The position numbers and the translations under genes are program-made. 64,000 bases of DNA from Hirudo medicinalis (taxonomy: Eukaryota > Annelida > Clitellata > Hirudinida > Hirudinidae), in the NCBI GenBank assembly GCA_011800805.1, contig MPNW01000054.1:137419-201418 (forward strand), in the 5' to 3' direction. Positions 50,058 to 62,100 of the stretch are shown piece by piece (the first letter of the stretch is position 1; the number at the start of each line of letters is the position of its first letter). Under the pieces are notes generated by a model. It had not been told where the DNA came from and made no database searches. It saw only the letters and a list, made by a program, of their open reading frames with translations.

Positions 50058-53000
50058 ATGGAGATTATTGGAAATTACGAATATAATCCAAAAGATTTAA
50101 TTGGGCATGGCGCTTTTGCTATGGTATATAAGGGTTTCCATAAAAAAGTAAGAATCACATTTGCATTGTTTGGAAACGAAAGCTGTTGAATCTATTATTG
50201 TGAAAATCAGATTCTGCAAATTATTTCGTTTTTCAGGATGCATTCTGTCTGTTATAGCGGGTCGGCTGATATGTGTTTTCATTTCAGAATAAGAGTCAGA
50301 CAGTGGCTATAAAATGTATAACAAAGAAAAATCTCAATAAAACTCAGAGTGTTCTTAGCAAAGAGATAAAAATATTAGAGGTTGTTACAGATAATTTTTC
50401 TTTAAATCATTACATCTCATTCCACTAGTGTTTTATTGTATAAACTAATCAAATTACTCTCAGTTAAAGTGTTCATGATTTCTTTGCAAAATAATTTTAA
50501 AACACAACTTTTCAATTTTGTCACAAGTTTTGCAACAGATACAAATTAATGATAAACATAAAGATGCATTTGGATATAAATTCTACAGATATTGCCACAA
50601 TGAGTTTCAAGCAAGTTTCAAGTATTGTACTATTTTGTAACAACAAATACAGGAACTTTCGAAATCAGGCGAGTGCCATCCGAACGTGGTGTCCCTTTTG
50701 GAATGTCACGACACCCCAACTCATGTCTACCTTGTCATGGAGGTGACAAGTTTAATAAGTTCATTCATTTCAGAGCCGTAGAACTGTTACTGTTTACTAC
50801 ATTTCATGTGAAAATAACAACAACAACAATAATAACAACAGCAACAACAATAATAATAACAATAATAATATTAATAATAATAATAATAAGATGAATAGAT
50901 TAGCTACTGTAAGTGAATGTTATTATTAGGTTATGCTTGTTTTCACATTGTTAAAAATGAATGCTACCATTTGTAGCAATCGAAGTGACTAATTCATTCA
51001 CTTGCTAACTCTGCAATAACAAACATTCCATGTTGCATAAATTTTTAATTCTCCATGTTTATTTTTCTCCATTTTTTTGTTTATAAGAATGTATTTATTG
51101 ATTGGTCAATTAACATAATTTACTCATTCCCAACTTACTTACTGTATAAAGTATTGCAATGGAGGAGATCTGGCAGACTACTTACAAAGTGAGTATTGAA
51201 ATATTGATGACGTTGATGTGGATCCTTGTCTCTGACGTGATGTGTTTATTGTATTCTTGATCACATCATAGTCACCAAAAGCCATCAACATCGTCATCAC
51301 CATCATCATCATCATCATTATCATCAAGACTTCATGTTCAAAAGTGGAGTTTGATTGAATGTTTATTTAATTATTAGGCAGGGGGACTTTGAGTGAAGAC
51401 ACCATCAAGATGTTTCTTAGACAGGCAGGTCAGAGATCATCATCGTCGTCGTCGTCACCATAATTATTATTATCATGCATCAGATTGGATTTTGCACGTA
51501 ACACATTATCGAACTGCCGAATCCATTGAACGTTTTTGAAATTGTCGGCGACCGATAATCGGTCAATTGATAAACTATTAAAATTACCCCCAGCCTCAGC
51601 CCTGAAGGCTCTCCATAGCAAGGGGATCGTCCACAGGGATTTAAAGCCTCAGAACATCCTGCTCTGCTATCCATCCAACGAGGACTCGAGCAGTATCAAA
51701 GCTTCGTGCATCACTCTCAAGATCGGTCGGTTTGAAATTTGAATTCGTTTTGAAACCGGTTTTTGTTTTTGTTGTTCCCGTGGAAATTGAACAAAAATTC
51801 GGCAACTGATGATGGTGGTTTAAGCAATTTTGATTGGTTGAGTTTGATTTAAATTTTTGATGTTAGAGGATGTTACCGGGTTTTGCATAAAGCATCGTTA
51901 TAAGTCAGTAATCACACTGAAAAACTTAACGAGGTCGTAGTTCATAGATGGCATTGCTCGAGTTGACCATTCCATAAATTTTTAAACTCCTTTCAGCCGA
52001 CTTTGGATTTGCCAGGTTCCTGCATGACGGGGTGATGGCTGCGACCTTGTGCGGCTCGCCCATGTACATGGTGAGGACATTCACTCTTCACTCCATCCAT
52101 TCTTTACATCCTGCTGGCATCAACACATCTTTATTGCCTTTGTGTGTAATAAATTCAAGTTTCATCACAGCCTCATTTCTTAGTTTGTTTGCATTTAAAT
52201 TTGTCAATAAATTAACAAAAATCATTTTTTAAAGCATAATTTTAATCATTTCATAAAATTCATTTTTTAAAACTGATTAACTGTCATCATCATTAATAAC
52301 ATAACAAGATCGGCCTATTGATACCGGTGCAGGTTGGCCAATTGGGTTGCGTTCCTATGATAAAGGAAACGGTCATAATGTGTCGTGTTCGCAACCCGGC
52401 CTGCATTGCCAGGGATAGGGACACCATATAAACAGTAGAGCTAGTAAAAAGTGCCTTTGCGTTCTTTTTGGATACATAAGGCGCTCAAAAGATCGGCTGA
52501 ATGCAAATACAAATTATGATGTCCGACGACTGGTTATTGTCGCTTCTCAGGCCCCCGAGGTTATAATGTCCCTGAAGTATGACGCCAGGGCAGATCTATG
52601 GAGTCTGGGCACGATCGTTTATCAGTGCCTCACTGGAAGGGCGCCCTTCCTTGCCCAGAGTCCTTCTCAGTTGAAGCAGTTGTACGAGAGGCACACGAAC
52701 ATCCAGCCAAAGTTGGACTTCTCGATTATTCATTTTTTTTAAATGCTTAAATTCAACTCCTTAAGTGTTAATTGATTTAACTTAATAAATTAGTTAAGAT
52801 CATTTATTTACATAATTATTTAATCGGTGAACTTCAACAATTCATTCCAGCATTCCACCGGAAACGAGTCCGGAGCTCCGAAGTCTCCTGGCCGGTCTGT
52901 TGAAAAGGAATCCGAAAGATAGGATGAAATTTGGTTAGTCGGAGTTTTTGCAATTGATATCATCATCAGCACCATGACAATGATCATTATCAATTACTGA

Positions 53001-56000
53001 TTGAAGCATTAAAAAGAGGCCTCTTTATTTTTTCCATTAAAAAAAAATATATATATTCTTTTGCAGTGCATTTGATGCTTTGATTGTGATTGATTTTGAT
53101 TGACTTGTGTTTTATGGTTATTTTCTTTTGCAGACGACTTTTTCAACCATCCTTTCCTGTGTGAGTCCACGACTGTTATAGATGTTATTAATATGCCCAT
53201 TAACTAACCACTACTACAACTCACTACAACATTTTGTACATTAAGATTGATTAAATTTCAAGTTTCAATCAATATCCATCACTTCGGACGATCCATTTCA
53301 GCGACCCCGCCCATCCGGGTTCCTCGCAACCAATCGGTGGGCTCGTTTGCCGATTCCCCTCCCACGAGGATGATGGCAGAGTCCCCGTTGTCCAATAACC
53401 ATAAAGTAGGAGTTGAAATTAATGAATTATTGAGTTAAAATTCTAATGAAGATGATAATTTAATCATTGATTTTATTGCCCCCATGTTCATGTAGTGCAA
53501 CATGAATGCTACGCTCACGAATTTGGACGAATCATTCACTAGGAGCGACTCGTTGACTCTTGATGACTTTGTCATAATCGGCGACATAAGTGAGTCGGAC
53601 TTTGATGACGGTGGTGTTGATGATGATGGTGTGGTGATTGCGATTAGCTGATCTTTCGAGTATCCTGGTAGGATGTGAAGGCACGTTTTTTAATCGATCT
53701 ACCATTTGTATGGCACCTCTACCCAAAGGCACTCCCTGGAGGTGCAGGCTGGGTTGCAAACACGACACGTTACGATCGTTGCCATCAATGCAACTTGAAA
53801 GAATGCAACCCGTTAGGCCAACCTGCAGCCGTTATGTGATACGACGTTATGTGATATGAAGTTAATGATGAGCCTTCAAAAATAGGGAGTGATGCACTAT
53901 GATCTGCAGGAGGTCTTGACATTTTCGATACTCATACTCATATTCGATCAAGACTTGCTGCACAGCACACAGTCTCGAATAACAGTAGAGTTTCTTTTTA
54001 AAATACATCTCAACTTTAAGTGTCTGTTTTCACATTTTCAGATCCGGTCATAAAGCACAGGTGAGTTCGAACGTTTCTGTCGTGCATTTTTGAATTTTCC
54101 TGCATTCTATTGCACGACAAACGCGTTCATTTTTACATCTGAAGATAATGTCAATGTTTTTTTTTTTTTGGATTCTGCTGTTGTAACAATGTCATCCTCA
54201 ATTAATGCTGTAGGCTGCAGAGGTTTGCAGCCTTATTTCAACTTATTTCAATTGCTTAACATTCAACCTTCTCTGCGACGTTAGCAACGTGAGCAGTTGC
54301 GTGAAGAAGAAATCGCAATCTTCATCTTCGTCCTCCTCCTCGTTCAAGTCGAGCCGAGAATCGAACGTCCTTCCTGCCAGTGGTCGCAGTCGGGTTCGTG
54401 ACGTGATTGACTATGATGATGATGATGCTGATGATGGTGGTGGTGATGGTGGTGATGATGGTGATGACGACGATGATAATAGTGATGACGACGGTGGTGG
54501 TGGTGATGATGATGATGATGGTTATCCTTTATGGATGTTGTGATTAATAATATTAATATGTCCATTTATAAAGTGCCATAACCATGAACGTCAGGGGTGC
54601 TCAAACAATTATTATATAACTAAAGACTTGAACAGAATGACATTTACTCTAGCCTACTTGTAATTGGTGATTGGTAATTGTGTAATCTTGTAATTGGTTT
54701 GCGAGTTCGTCTGTCAATCCAATGCGTTTTGTCCATCCGTGTTTATAAAAAATCGATTGGTTTATCGAAGACATTGGGTGATCTGTAATCTATTGGGAAG
54801 GAGAGCAATTCCTTGATTGAAAGATGGACACATCATTGCTTGAGTGATCTTCATGTAATGATGCATTATTTGTGAGGTTAAATATTAATGGCTTTCTTTA
54901 TACAAGTTTAAAAACATCTCCACAGGCAAGTTTGAAGGGCCTGACAATCATGGAAGATCGTCCCATTGTCACCTGTCCGAGCTGTAAGTTTTCAGATATT
55001 GAACGAATGATTTTAATGCTACAAATTAGGCCAATTCCTTTTGTCATAAGAAATCAATTTTGTATAAACATGAATGTTAGTTTTTGTTTTGTTTTTTTTT
55101 TCTATTTTTTTTGTTTTTTATTTTTTATATAAGATGATCTCAAAAATAAAGAAATGAAATGAATGAACAGGTGGATGGATGGATGGATGGATGAATGAAT
55201 AAGAAATGAGATAATTTCACACTCACCTGCCTGCCAGTGCTGATTCATCTTTTCTTTTTAAACCTCCCTGCATGTTTAGATCACAGGTTCTTGTGATGAT
55301 TCTTACATGTCAGCTGTTCAGATATGCACATTACTCTGAGCTACTTCTTCTAATTTTTTTGTATAATATAGGAAATATTTTTAAATTCCAATCCAGCACA
55401 AACCAGCATAGGCACTCCGCCCGTCGGAAATTCTTGGCGGCGGAAAAGCCTGACGGGTAGTCCACCTGTACTTCCCCATGCCAGGTGGACCAGAGGTGAG
55501 GAATGTTTTTCGAGGGACCAACACCTGTAGATGACCTTCAAAGGATTTTTAGAACTTTTAAAACTTGCAGGTCACATGATTCAGCCCTCGAGCGAAATGC
55601 ACAAAGCTGAGCACACCCTGATCCGGAGGGCCGCTTGCTCTAAGACTTGTCCTAACATGGCCATCATCGGAGCCACCATCAGTGAAGATAACTACAATGC
55701 ATGTGAGAGCCTCTAGTTGTTGATGATTCCAGTTGAATTGCTTGGAATAATTTTATTTTTATCTATCAATTTATCAGATTTGTAGTTTGAGATGATTAAA
55801 GGTGATAACAAGCTATCTTGGAATTGGAGCGTTCCTTAATATTCCTGCATATTTGCTTATCTTTTTATGATTGGATGCCACATTTAATTCAAAGCAGCAA
55901 CAAGCAGACGTCTGGATTCTGAAAGCACCCCGACAGGGCTCGATGAAATCATCGATTTCTTTCCCCCGGAACTCACCGAGGAAATCTTACTCGATGTTGG

Positions 56001-57923
56001 TGACATTTTGATGTCGCGTGGTCATCGTCATTGTGATGTATTATTGTGCTGTTCCATTGAGACTCGTATCTTTAGTCTATCGCACACTTTACTAGATAAG
56101 ATGTGATTTCACTTGACCAGATAGATGATTTTAAGCAATAATTTATTTGAAGTCCTTAGTTTGCAAGCTGTCGACATTATTTGTTGATTTATATTTCATT
56201 TTTAATGTCAGTAAAACATTGTTAATGCTTCTGTGTTTATTTAATGAATTACCAGTGAATTATTCCAACTGAAATTACAAGTTTCTTTCTCAATGATTTC
56301 AAAACAACAACAAACAACAACAACAACCTGCAGAAGGAGCACAACGAAGTTGTTGCAAAGCTCGACTTCGTCCTGGCGTTGGTCGAATGCATCGTCGAGA
56401 TGGCACACGCTCACGGGGATCCCCTGCTCGTGTCTTACAGGTCGTCCTACCCCTACATTGAACCTCCTGCCGTGACGTCCTCCTGCAGTATGAGCGGCGT
56501 CCCCAGGAACGTCCACATTCAGCTGGAAAGGCTGTCCCTCTATCTTCGGGCCCTCCAGATGCTTTCCAGCTCCATGGACATGGCTCAGCAAGAGCTGAAT
56601 GCTGGGAGGTTGCATTCGACCTCCAATCTCAGAACATGTGAGAATGTCGTGAAATTTGAAACAGCAAAATGTTATTTGAGATTATGGCAATGAAGCACAT
56701 GATAATATTATGATAAAAATAATAATTAATCATGATGATGTTAATCATTTCTTTGTCGATATCTGCATTTTATTACAATTATAGAAATACATGTTATGCA
56801 TGTGACCTTCGGTGGTCTGTTTGAGCTTATTAAAAAAGACTTTCCTCCCCAAATCAACTCCCTCTGCTTGCCAGGTTTAAAAGACATGAACAAGCACTAC
56901 AGAGACTGCCTGGTGACGTCGAATAAAATCATTTCTCTTCACCTTCACTCCATCGAGTCCTCGTTCACATTTTCGAGTCTCTGTGCGGACAAATTGCTTT
57001 ACTCCCACGCCATTATTTCTGTACGTTCTTGAGCTTCGAGATTGGAAGTTTTTGATGGTCCTCAATTTTTGTGCGTTTGACTTAAAATAATTAAAATTAA
57101 TAACTAATTATAAATATTGAACATTTGCAGCTAACACCTACTGAAATTTAAGAATCAATTAGAATCAATGTGAAATTGTAGCAAGCGTTTATTAACGTCA
57201 TGTGTGCAAAAAATTCAGACCGATGAAAAGATGAAGTATTTCTTTCCAGATACAAGTTGCCGCCAAGGAGGAGCTTTTAGGAAATCCATCTCAGGTTCGA
57301 TTCGAGCTTAGTTCCTGATGGCTCGGTTTTATACTGTTTTTTTTTGTCTTCATCGTTGTTCGAGTCTTGAACAAACTGCCATTGCAAATGACATGATTGT
57401 TGGTAACGAATGTTTATCACGTTGAATCGATGTTACTTTGAATGAATGATGTCCTTTATTGATGTTATTGATTGTGTTTCTAACGACCGTAACGCATTAA
57501 TTCGTTTTGATTAAACCACGATAGTTTTTTTCGTTTTGTTTTTAGTCCGTGCCACATTACCACAACGCCCTGGTCATACTGCACAGTCTGCTCACCCAAT
57601 GCAGCAGTGAAGAGGACAAGTCTCTTCTAAACAAATGTATGAATCTTCGAATCGATACTCAGACATTTATTGTTACTGATACACATTGGCCACTGTTATA
57701 GCAGAAACATTTACATGTTGTTTAGTTTTAAGCTGTTTTTGAAGTAAGCAAAATATTGCCAGCATTATTTATGATTTTTAAATTATTTTTTGACTATCTC
57801 GATTAAATTGTCTTTAAAAAAGATGAGTGTATTTGTTGGTCTGTATTTCCTTATCCAGATAAAGCTGGAATTGAGAAGAGGCTGACAATGCTGGGCGTGA
57901 TGAAATCCACTAGTCACACGTAA
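50058..57923 (+). CDS. ULK1/2: ULK1/2-type autophagy-initiating Ser/Thr kinase (Atg1), complete, 23 exons
   Basis: Exons: 50058-50147, 50288-50380, 50653-50742, 51152-51188, 51378-51428, 51594-51725, 51997-52070, 52551-52711, 52851-52933, 53134-53160, 53302-53405, 53496-53589, 54042-54060, 54285-54402, 54926-54983, 55397-55495, 55571-55702, 55895-55995, 56334-56637, 56875-57020, 57250-57294, 57546-57636, 57859-57923. All phases agree: 737 aa, shorter than vertebrate ULK1/2 (about 1040). The kinase (about 1-279) has [11 protein letters not shown], catalytic Lys in [32 protein letters not shown] (Asp about 136), [17 protein letters not shown] and [20 protein letters not shown], all intact. A Ser-rich linker follows, with [10 protein letters not shown] resembling the ULK DDFVMVP region. 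The C-terminal EAT-like part runs from [12 protein letters not shown] to the end and should bind ATG13. Intron contents include two dispersed repeats and a GAT tract. Confidence 0.96.
50815..50890. repeat. AAC/AAT microsatellite in ULK intron 3
   Basis: ACAACA trimers grade into AATAAT trimers. It lies between ULK exons 3 and 4. Confidence 0.85.
52311..52492 (-). repeat. Dispersed SINE-like repeat, copy 3
   Basis: Reverse complement of the 45070 repeat core, including GGGTTGCGAACACGACAC and GGAACGCAACCCAATTGGCC on the minus strand, in ULK intron 7. This copy extends to GAGCGCCTTATGTATCC, which shows the fuller 5' end. Confidence 0.75.
53698..53836 (+). repeat. Dispersed SINE-like repeat, copy 4
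   Basis: Shares GTGCAGGCTGGGTTGCAAAC, ACGACACGTTACGATCG and AACCCGTTAGGCCAACCTGC with the other copies. It lies in ULK intron 12. Confidence 0.75.
54408..54532. repeat. GAT/GGT microsatellite in ULK intron 14
   Basis: GAT trimers with GGT and GAC variants begin a few bases after the donor at 54403. The acidic open frame over it is not coding. Confidence 0.85.
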
Positions 57924-59136
57924 CTGAATGTCGTGGTGGCCTGATTGCCAGTGACGAAGCAGAATTCTGTGCCGGTGAATGAATAGATACTCATCCAAGA
58001 AATTCTTATCTACATTCTACTTCACTGTTGTAAAAAAGAATTCGCATTTTTCATGCTTCTGTCTATGATATAACTTATTATTATTTTAATGTTTAATTTT
58101 ATTATTAATGTTCCGGATGGACCGTATCCAAGATTGTTAAGAAAAGTGTTTATTCTTACTGATGGTTTTGATTACTAACCCACTTTACTCATGATTAAAC
58201 CTTGATTTGATGTTAGTTATTAATGATTCCGAGAGAACCATCAAACGACTTGATCAAAAGTGGGGATCCCACTTTTAAATCCCAGCTAAATGGATAGTTG
58301 CGTATTCCCTATCACAGCGGATTTATTGGCTATAAGCTCAAAGAAGTGCTGCACTATAGGCAGAAGCGGGGCCGACGACAGACATTTCGGGTACCTAGAC
58401 AGCGACCACGGGCTCCTGGGCATTCCCCCTCTCGCGGCGTCCCTGGGTAGAAGTATGGGTATTGTGGAAAATCAGGTATCCATGTGATTCAGGACGCCGT
58501 CGTGCTTGTTCCGAGTTCGAAGAACTTATAAATAAAAAGGTCCTGGGGATTGCCCCAAAATTATTAATTTTATTTGGAATGAGATTAAAATAGTGGGCTG
58601 TAATCATGTAATTTTTACTGCATGTAATCATTGGCAGTAACGATGAAAGTTCGAAAGATGCAAAATCAAGTCTGACTGAGAACTATTAGATATGCCGAGT
58701 TCAGACAACTTCAGGGTATTTTGAAGTTGACGCCAATATTTTTTAGCTATCAAGAAGATAAGTTTTGGTAATTTCTTAGAGTTTGAGCTGTATTTATATT
58801 TTATTTCTTTTACCAGAATTTAAATATTCCATATTTCCAATTTCTTAACTTGTGCCTGAAACTGTTGTGAATCACAGAGTATCGTTATGTTAATAAGTCA
58901 GAATCAAAGACGTATAGCAATCTGTAAATATGGGAAAATCCAGATGTTTCGTTTTTCTAGAAAAACGTCGATTGAATGAATGGGCCTAAGCGAAATATAA
59001 ACTCATAAATTGAATAGTACGTTTTAGCAATAAACTCTTGTCTCCAATTAATTGATTAAGCTTAAATAACAGATATACTAATAGGTTGAGTTGTTTGCTG
59101 TAGTAATAAATTCCGGTTAATACCCAGACCTTAGAT
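57924..59136. other. ULK 3'UTR and gap to the RLR gene
   Basis: No gene is supported. A GC-richer patch at about 58260-58500 stands out against AT-rich flanks and may be a repeat or a lost exon, but it shows no family resemblance. Confidence 0.4.
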
Positions 59137-62100
59137 ATGACCAGCTCCAGTTCTGCAGCCCGAATTATACAGAATAACAAAGACTTGTATCAAAATGCTG
59201 ATGCTGCCTTTCTTTTTCCGTATGTCCCATCTTTCGATCGTAAGTAAAAGTATGAACTTTGGAAATGATAATTTTTCAAATCGCATTTATTTATGTACTA
59301 ATTTTAATTGTAGCAACAGCGCATGGACTTGATGTAAAAAATAAATCACCATCAGATTTTAACAGATTATTTTTGGAGTATATTTTAAAAAATCCATCTA
59401 AACAACTTTTTCAATGCTTCAAAGATGCTCTTCGACATGAAGGCTAGTAATGAATTTAATGATAAGTTGCAGGTAGTTTACTTTAATATTCATCAATTCA
59501 TTAAACAATTCGATTTCAGCAGAATTAAATTATTAATAAAGTGAATTTCAACATAATTGTTTTTAATAATTTTTCAGGGATGTCTAAGTTATACAAACTT
59601 CTTGATAAAAAATTTGTAAAAGATGAGCAAGTGTTCAACGAATTGGTGAGGAAAAACAGAAAAGCCATGAATCGCATCAACTGGAAGTCAATTCTAAGTT
59701 ATTACTATGAAAATAGGATTATAGAGTGAGTTAATTCCAGTCTGACATATTTTGTATGACAAAAAAAGATATTTTTTGATATGCATAAACGTTTGGATGA
59801 TCCTAATTTCGCAAAAAATAAAAGTACATTTGTTAAGATTTAAGAGGGCATCAAGCGTTAAGGCTTTTGCTTTGGTAAGGCTCTGTTAGGAGTTCAAATC
59901 CTAGCTGTTTGCAGGAGTTTCTATACTACATCATTTGATATTTTGATTAGAATGTCTTATAAACAAATTTTGAGAATCATGTTTATTTGTTTTTTAATGT
60001 TTTTACATTAATAATTTTTTTAAATAAAATATCATTTGCAAATTTAATTTATTCAATGTAGAGGATATTATTTATTTATTCTTAGTCTTCACCACAAGGA
60101 CCACCTGGAGGATGCATGCAATAGGTTTGAATGGACCTCTGTTATCTGCTACTTGTCCACCATGGATGATTGGTTCTTCAAATTTCTGAAGTGCTTGAAG
60201 CATCTAAAAGAATGTGAGGCTGTTGAAGCATTGAGTCCTCTTTTCCTCGAAGCTGGTGAGCCGAACTTATAAAACTTAAGTGACTTCGTCTAAAATTAAT
60301 TAACACTCTCCATTTAATAAAAATTTTCAATCAATCATTTATTTCTGGTTGTCTGTACTTATTTTATGAATCACTACATTCTGTGAGGAGCTTTAACAGA
60401 GAAGAGGACCCTTTCTTTGATCATTTTCCTTTTGAATCCTGGGTTTTGAATGGCCTCTACCTATTGTAGACTACCATCTCAAATTCTTAGCTATTAAATC
60501 ACTTCCAATTTTATGATAAGGCGAACATTCAATTATTGAATTTTAATAGATTCTGATGAAAGCCTAAGGAAGATCATGGATGAAATTTTGTGTGAGGAAG
60601 GAGGTAATCTCGTCTATGGCAATACTTTTTTCTCAGTTGAATTAAAGAAGTAGTGAAAGCTGAAATGTTGCTAAAATTGAAAATTTGAACATCTTTGAAT
60701 CAACAGCAGAAATTTCTGAAGAAATGAGAACAAGTCTAAGAGGGAATTCTCAAGAAAATTATATTTTCTTCAGATATCTAAGATTGTTTGGAAGGGCGGT
60801 CTGTGCCATTAGTATAACACCTATACTACACTTGCTTTATGAATGGGAGCTCATAAAGTTGGCTTTCGATTACTTAAAAGCTTGTTGAATATGGCTCATT
60901 ATTTATTAAAATGAATTATTAGCTTATAACACTCTTGTGAAATCATGTTGCAAATGAAAAAATTTGCTAATGACTATTTAGCTTTCAAGTTCAAGTAACC
61001 TCAACGATAGGATCGTACAATAAAATCTACTTTCAGTCTCCACGAAAAAGAAACAATAATGAAACAAGAAAACAAATGCTTTAAAATCTTTAGCCTGATG
61101 ACATTTCTAAATTCAAGAGAAGGTGGTAGCGTTTACTTAATTAGGGCTCTACAGGAATGCAAAGAAAGAAGTGCATTGCAGGAGCTTGGTTTTGATCTTG
61201 AAGGTCATTGATAATCTCAAACATGTTTGATATTGTTCTTATTGTCATTACTATTACTGATGGTTGAAATTGCTATTAATATTATTGTTGTTGTTGAAGT
61301 TGTTGTTTTTGTGCCATTATTGCTATTGTTATTACTAGATATGTCAGTGCTCAAAATGCTAATTTGTAGATGATGAGATGATCATAGAAAAAAAGATTGC
61401 TCGCATCAAGGGTATGTCTGCTTAATTGAATGAGTCTAACAATGACGATTTTATAATCGATATTTTCATTTAAACATGTTTTGCTAAAATAAGCTCACCA
61501 TTCACGAGAGATTTTTTGTTTGTTTCATTGCGGTATTTTAATTGCATCCAAAATGTGGACTTTAGATTTACATTTGTAATTTTTATCGTCGATCTACCAA
61601 TCAGTTTAGGTCTCTATGGCCATCTTCATTCTCTTGTAGGTATGGATTATGAATTGAATCCAAAAAGCCAAAATGATATTCCTACAAGTGTGGGGTCGCT
61701 TAGAAGTGAGCTCGAAACCGATGCTGTAGCTCTACGTGAAGGCACGTCAATTTTTAATTTTCACAGCCTTATTTGTTTACAGTTTCATTCATGAATTGTT
61801 CTGATGTTGCAGTTTAATCTGTTCAATTGAACAATTTAACAAAATTATAATTCAATTGTTTGATAAGAACAAGTTCATTGCCTGACATGACTTCGTGTAC
61901 TTGATTTTAGATTGCGTACCATCTTAATGTAGTTCATTTATATAGCACCGTATGCATAGCATCAGAGGCGCTTTTTGTTAGCCATTTATATAATGCTCCT
62001 TCCCAAGGGTGCTTGTGGCAGTGAGACGGTACACCTGTTGCCTTTACCGCCACATGCAGGAACGCAACAAATTACCTTTGAACTCGATCACTCAAATTTA

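Noticed and set aside
58290..58487. GC-richer plus-strand frame between ULK and the RLR
   Set aside because: No matching acceptor/donor and no recognised motif; kept only as a compositional note.
59840..59920. tRNA-like pattern with a GAGTTCAAATCC box
   Set aside because: It has a B-box-like motif and a weak A-box-like stretch, but no foldable acceptor stem or anticodon arm could be drawn. At most it is an old tRNA-derived repeat in an RLR intron.
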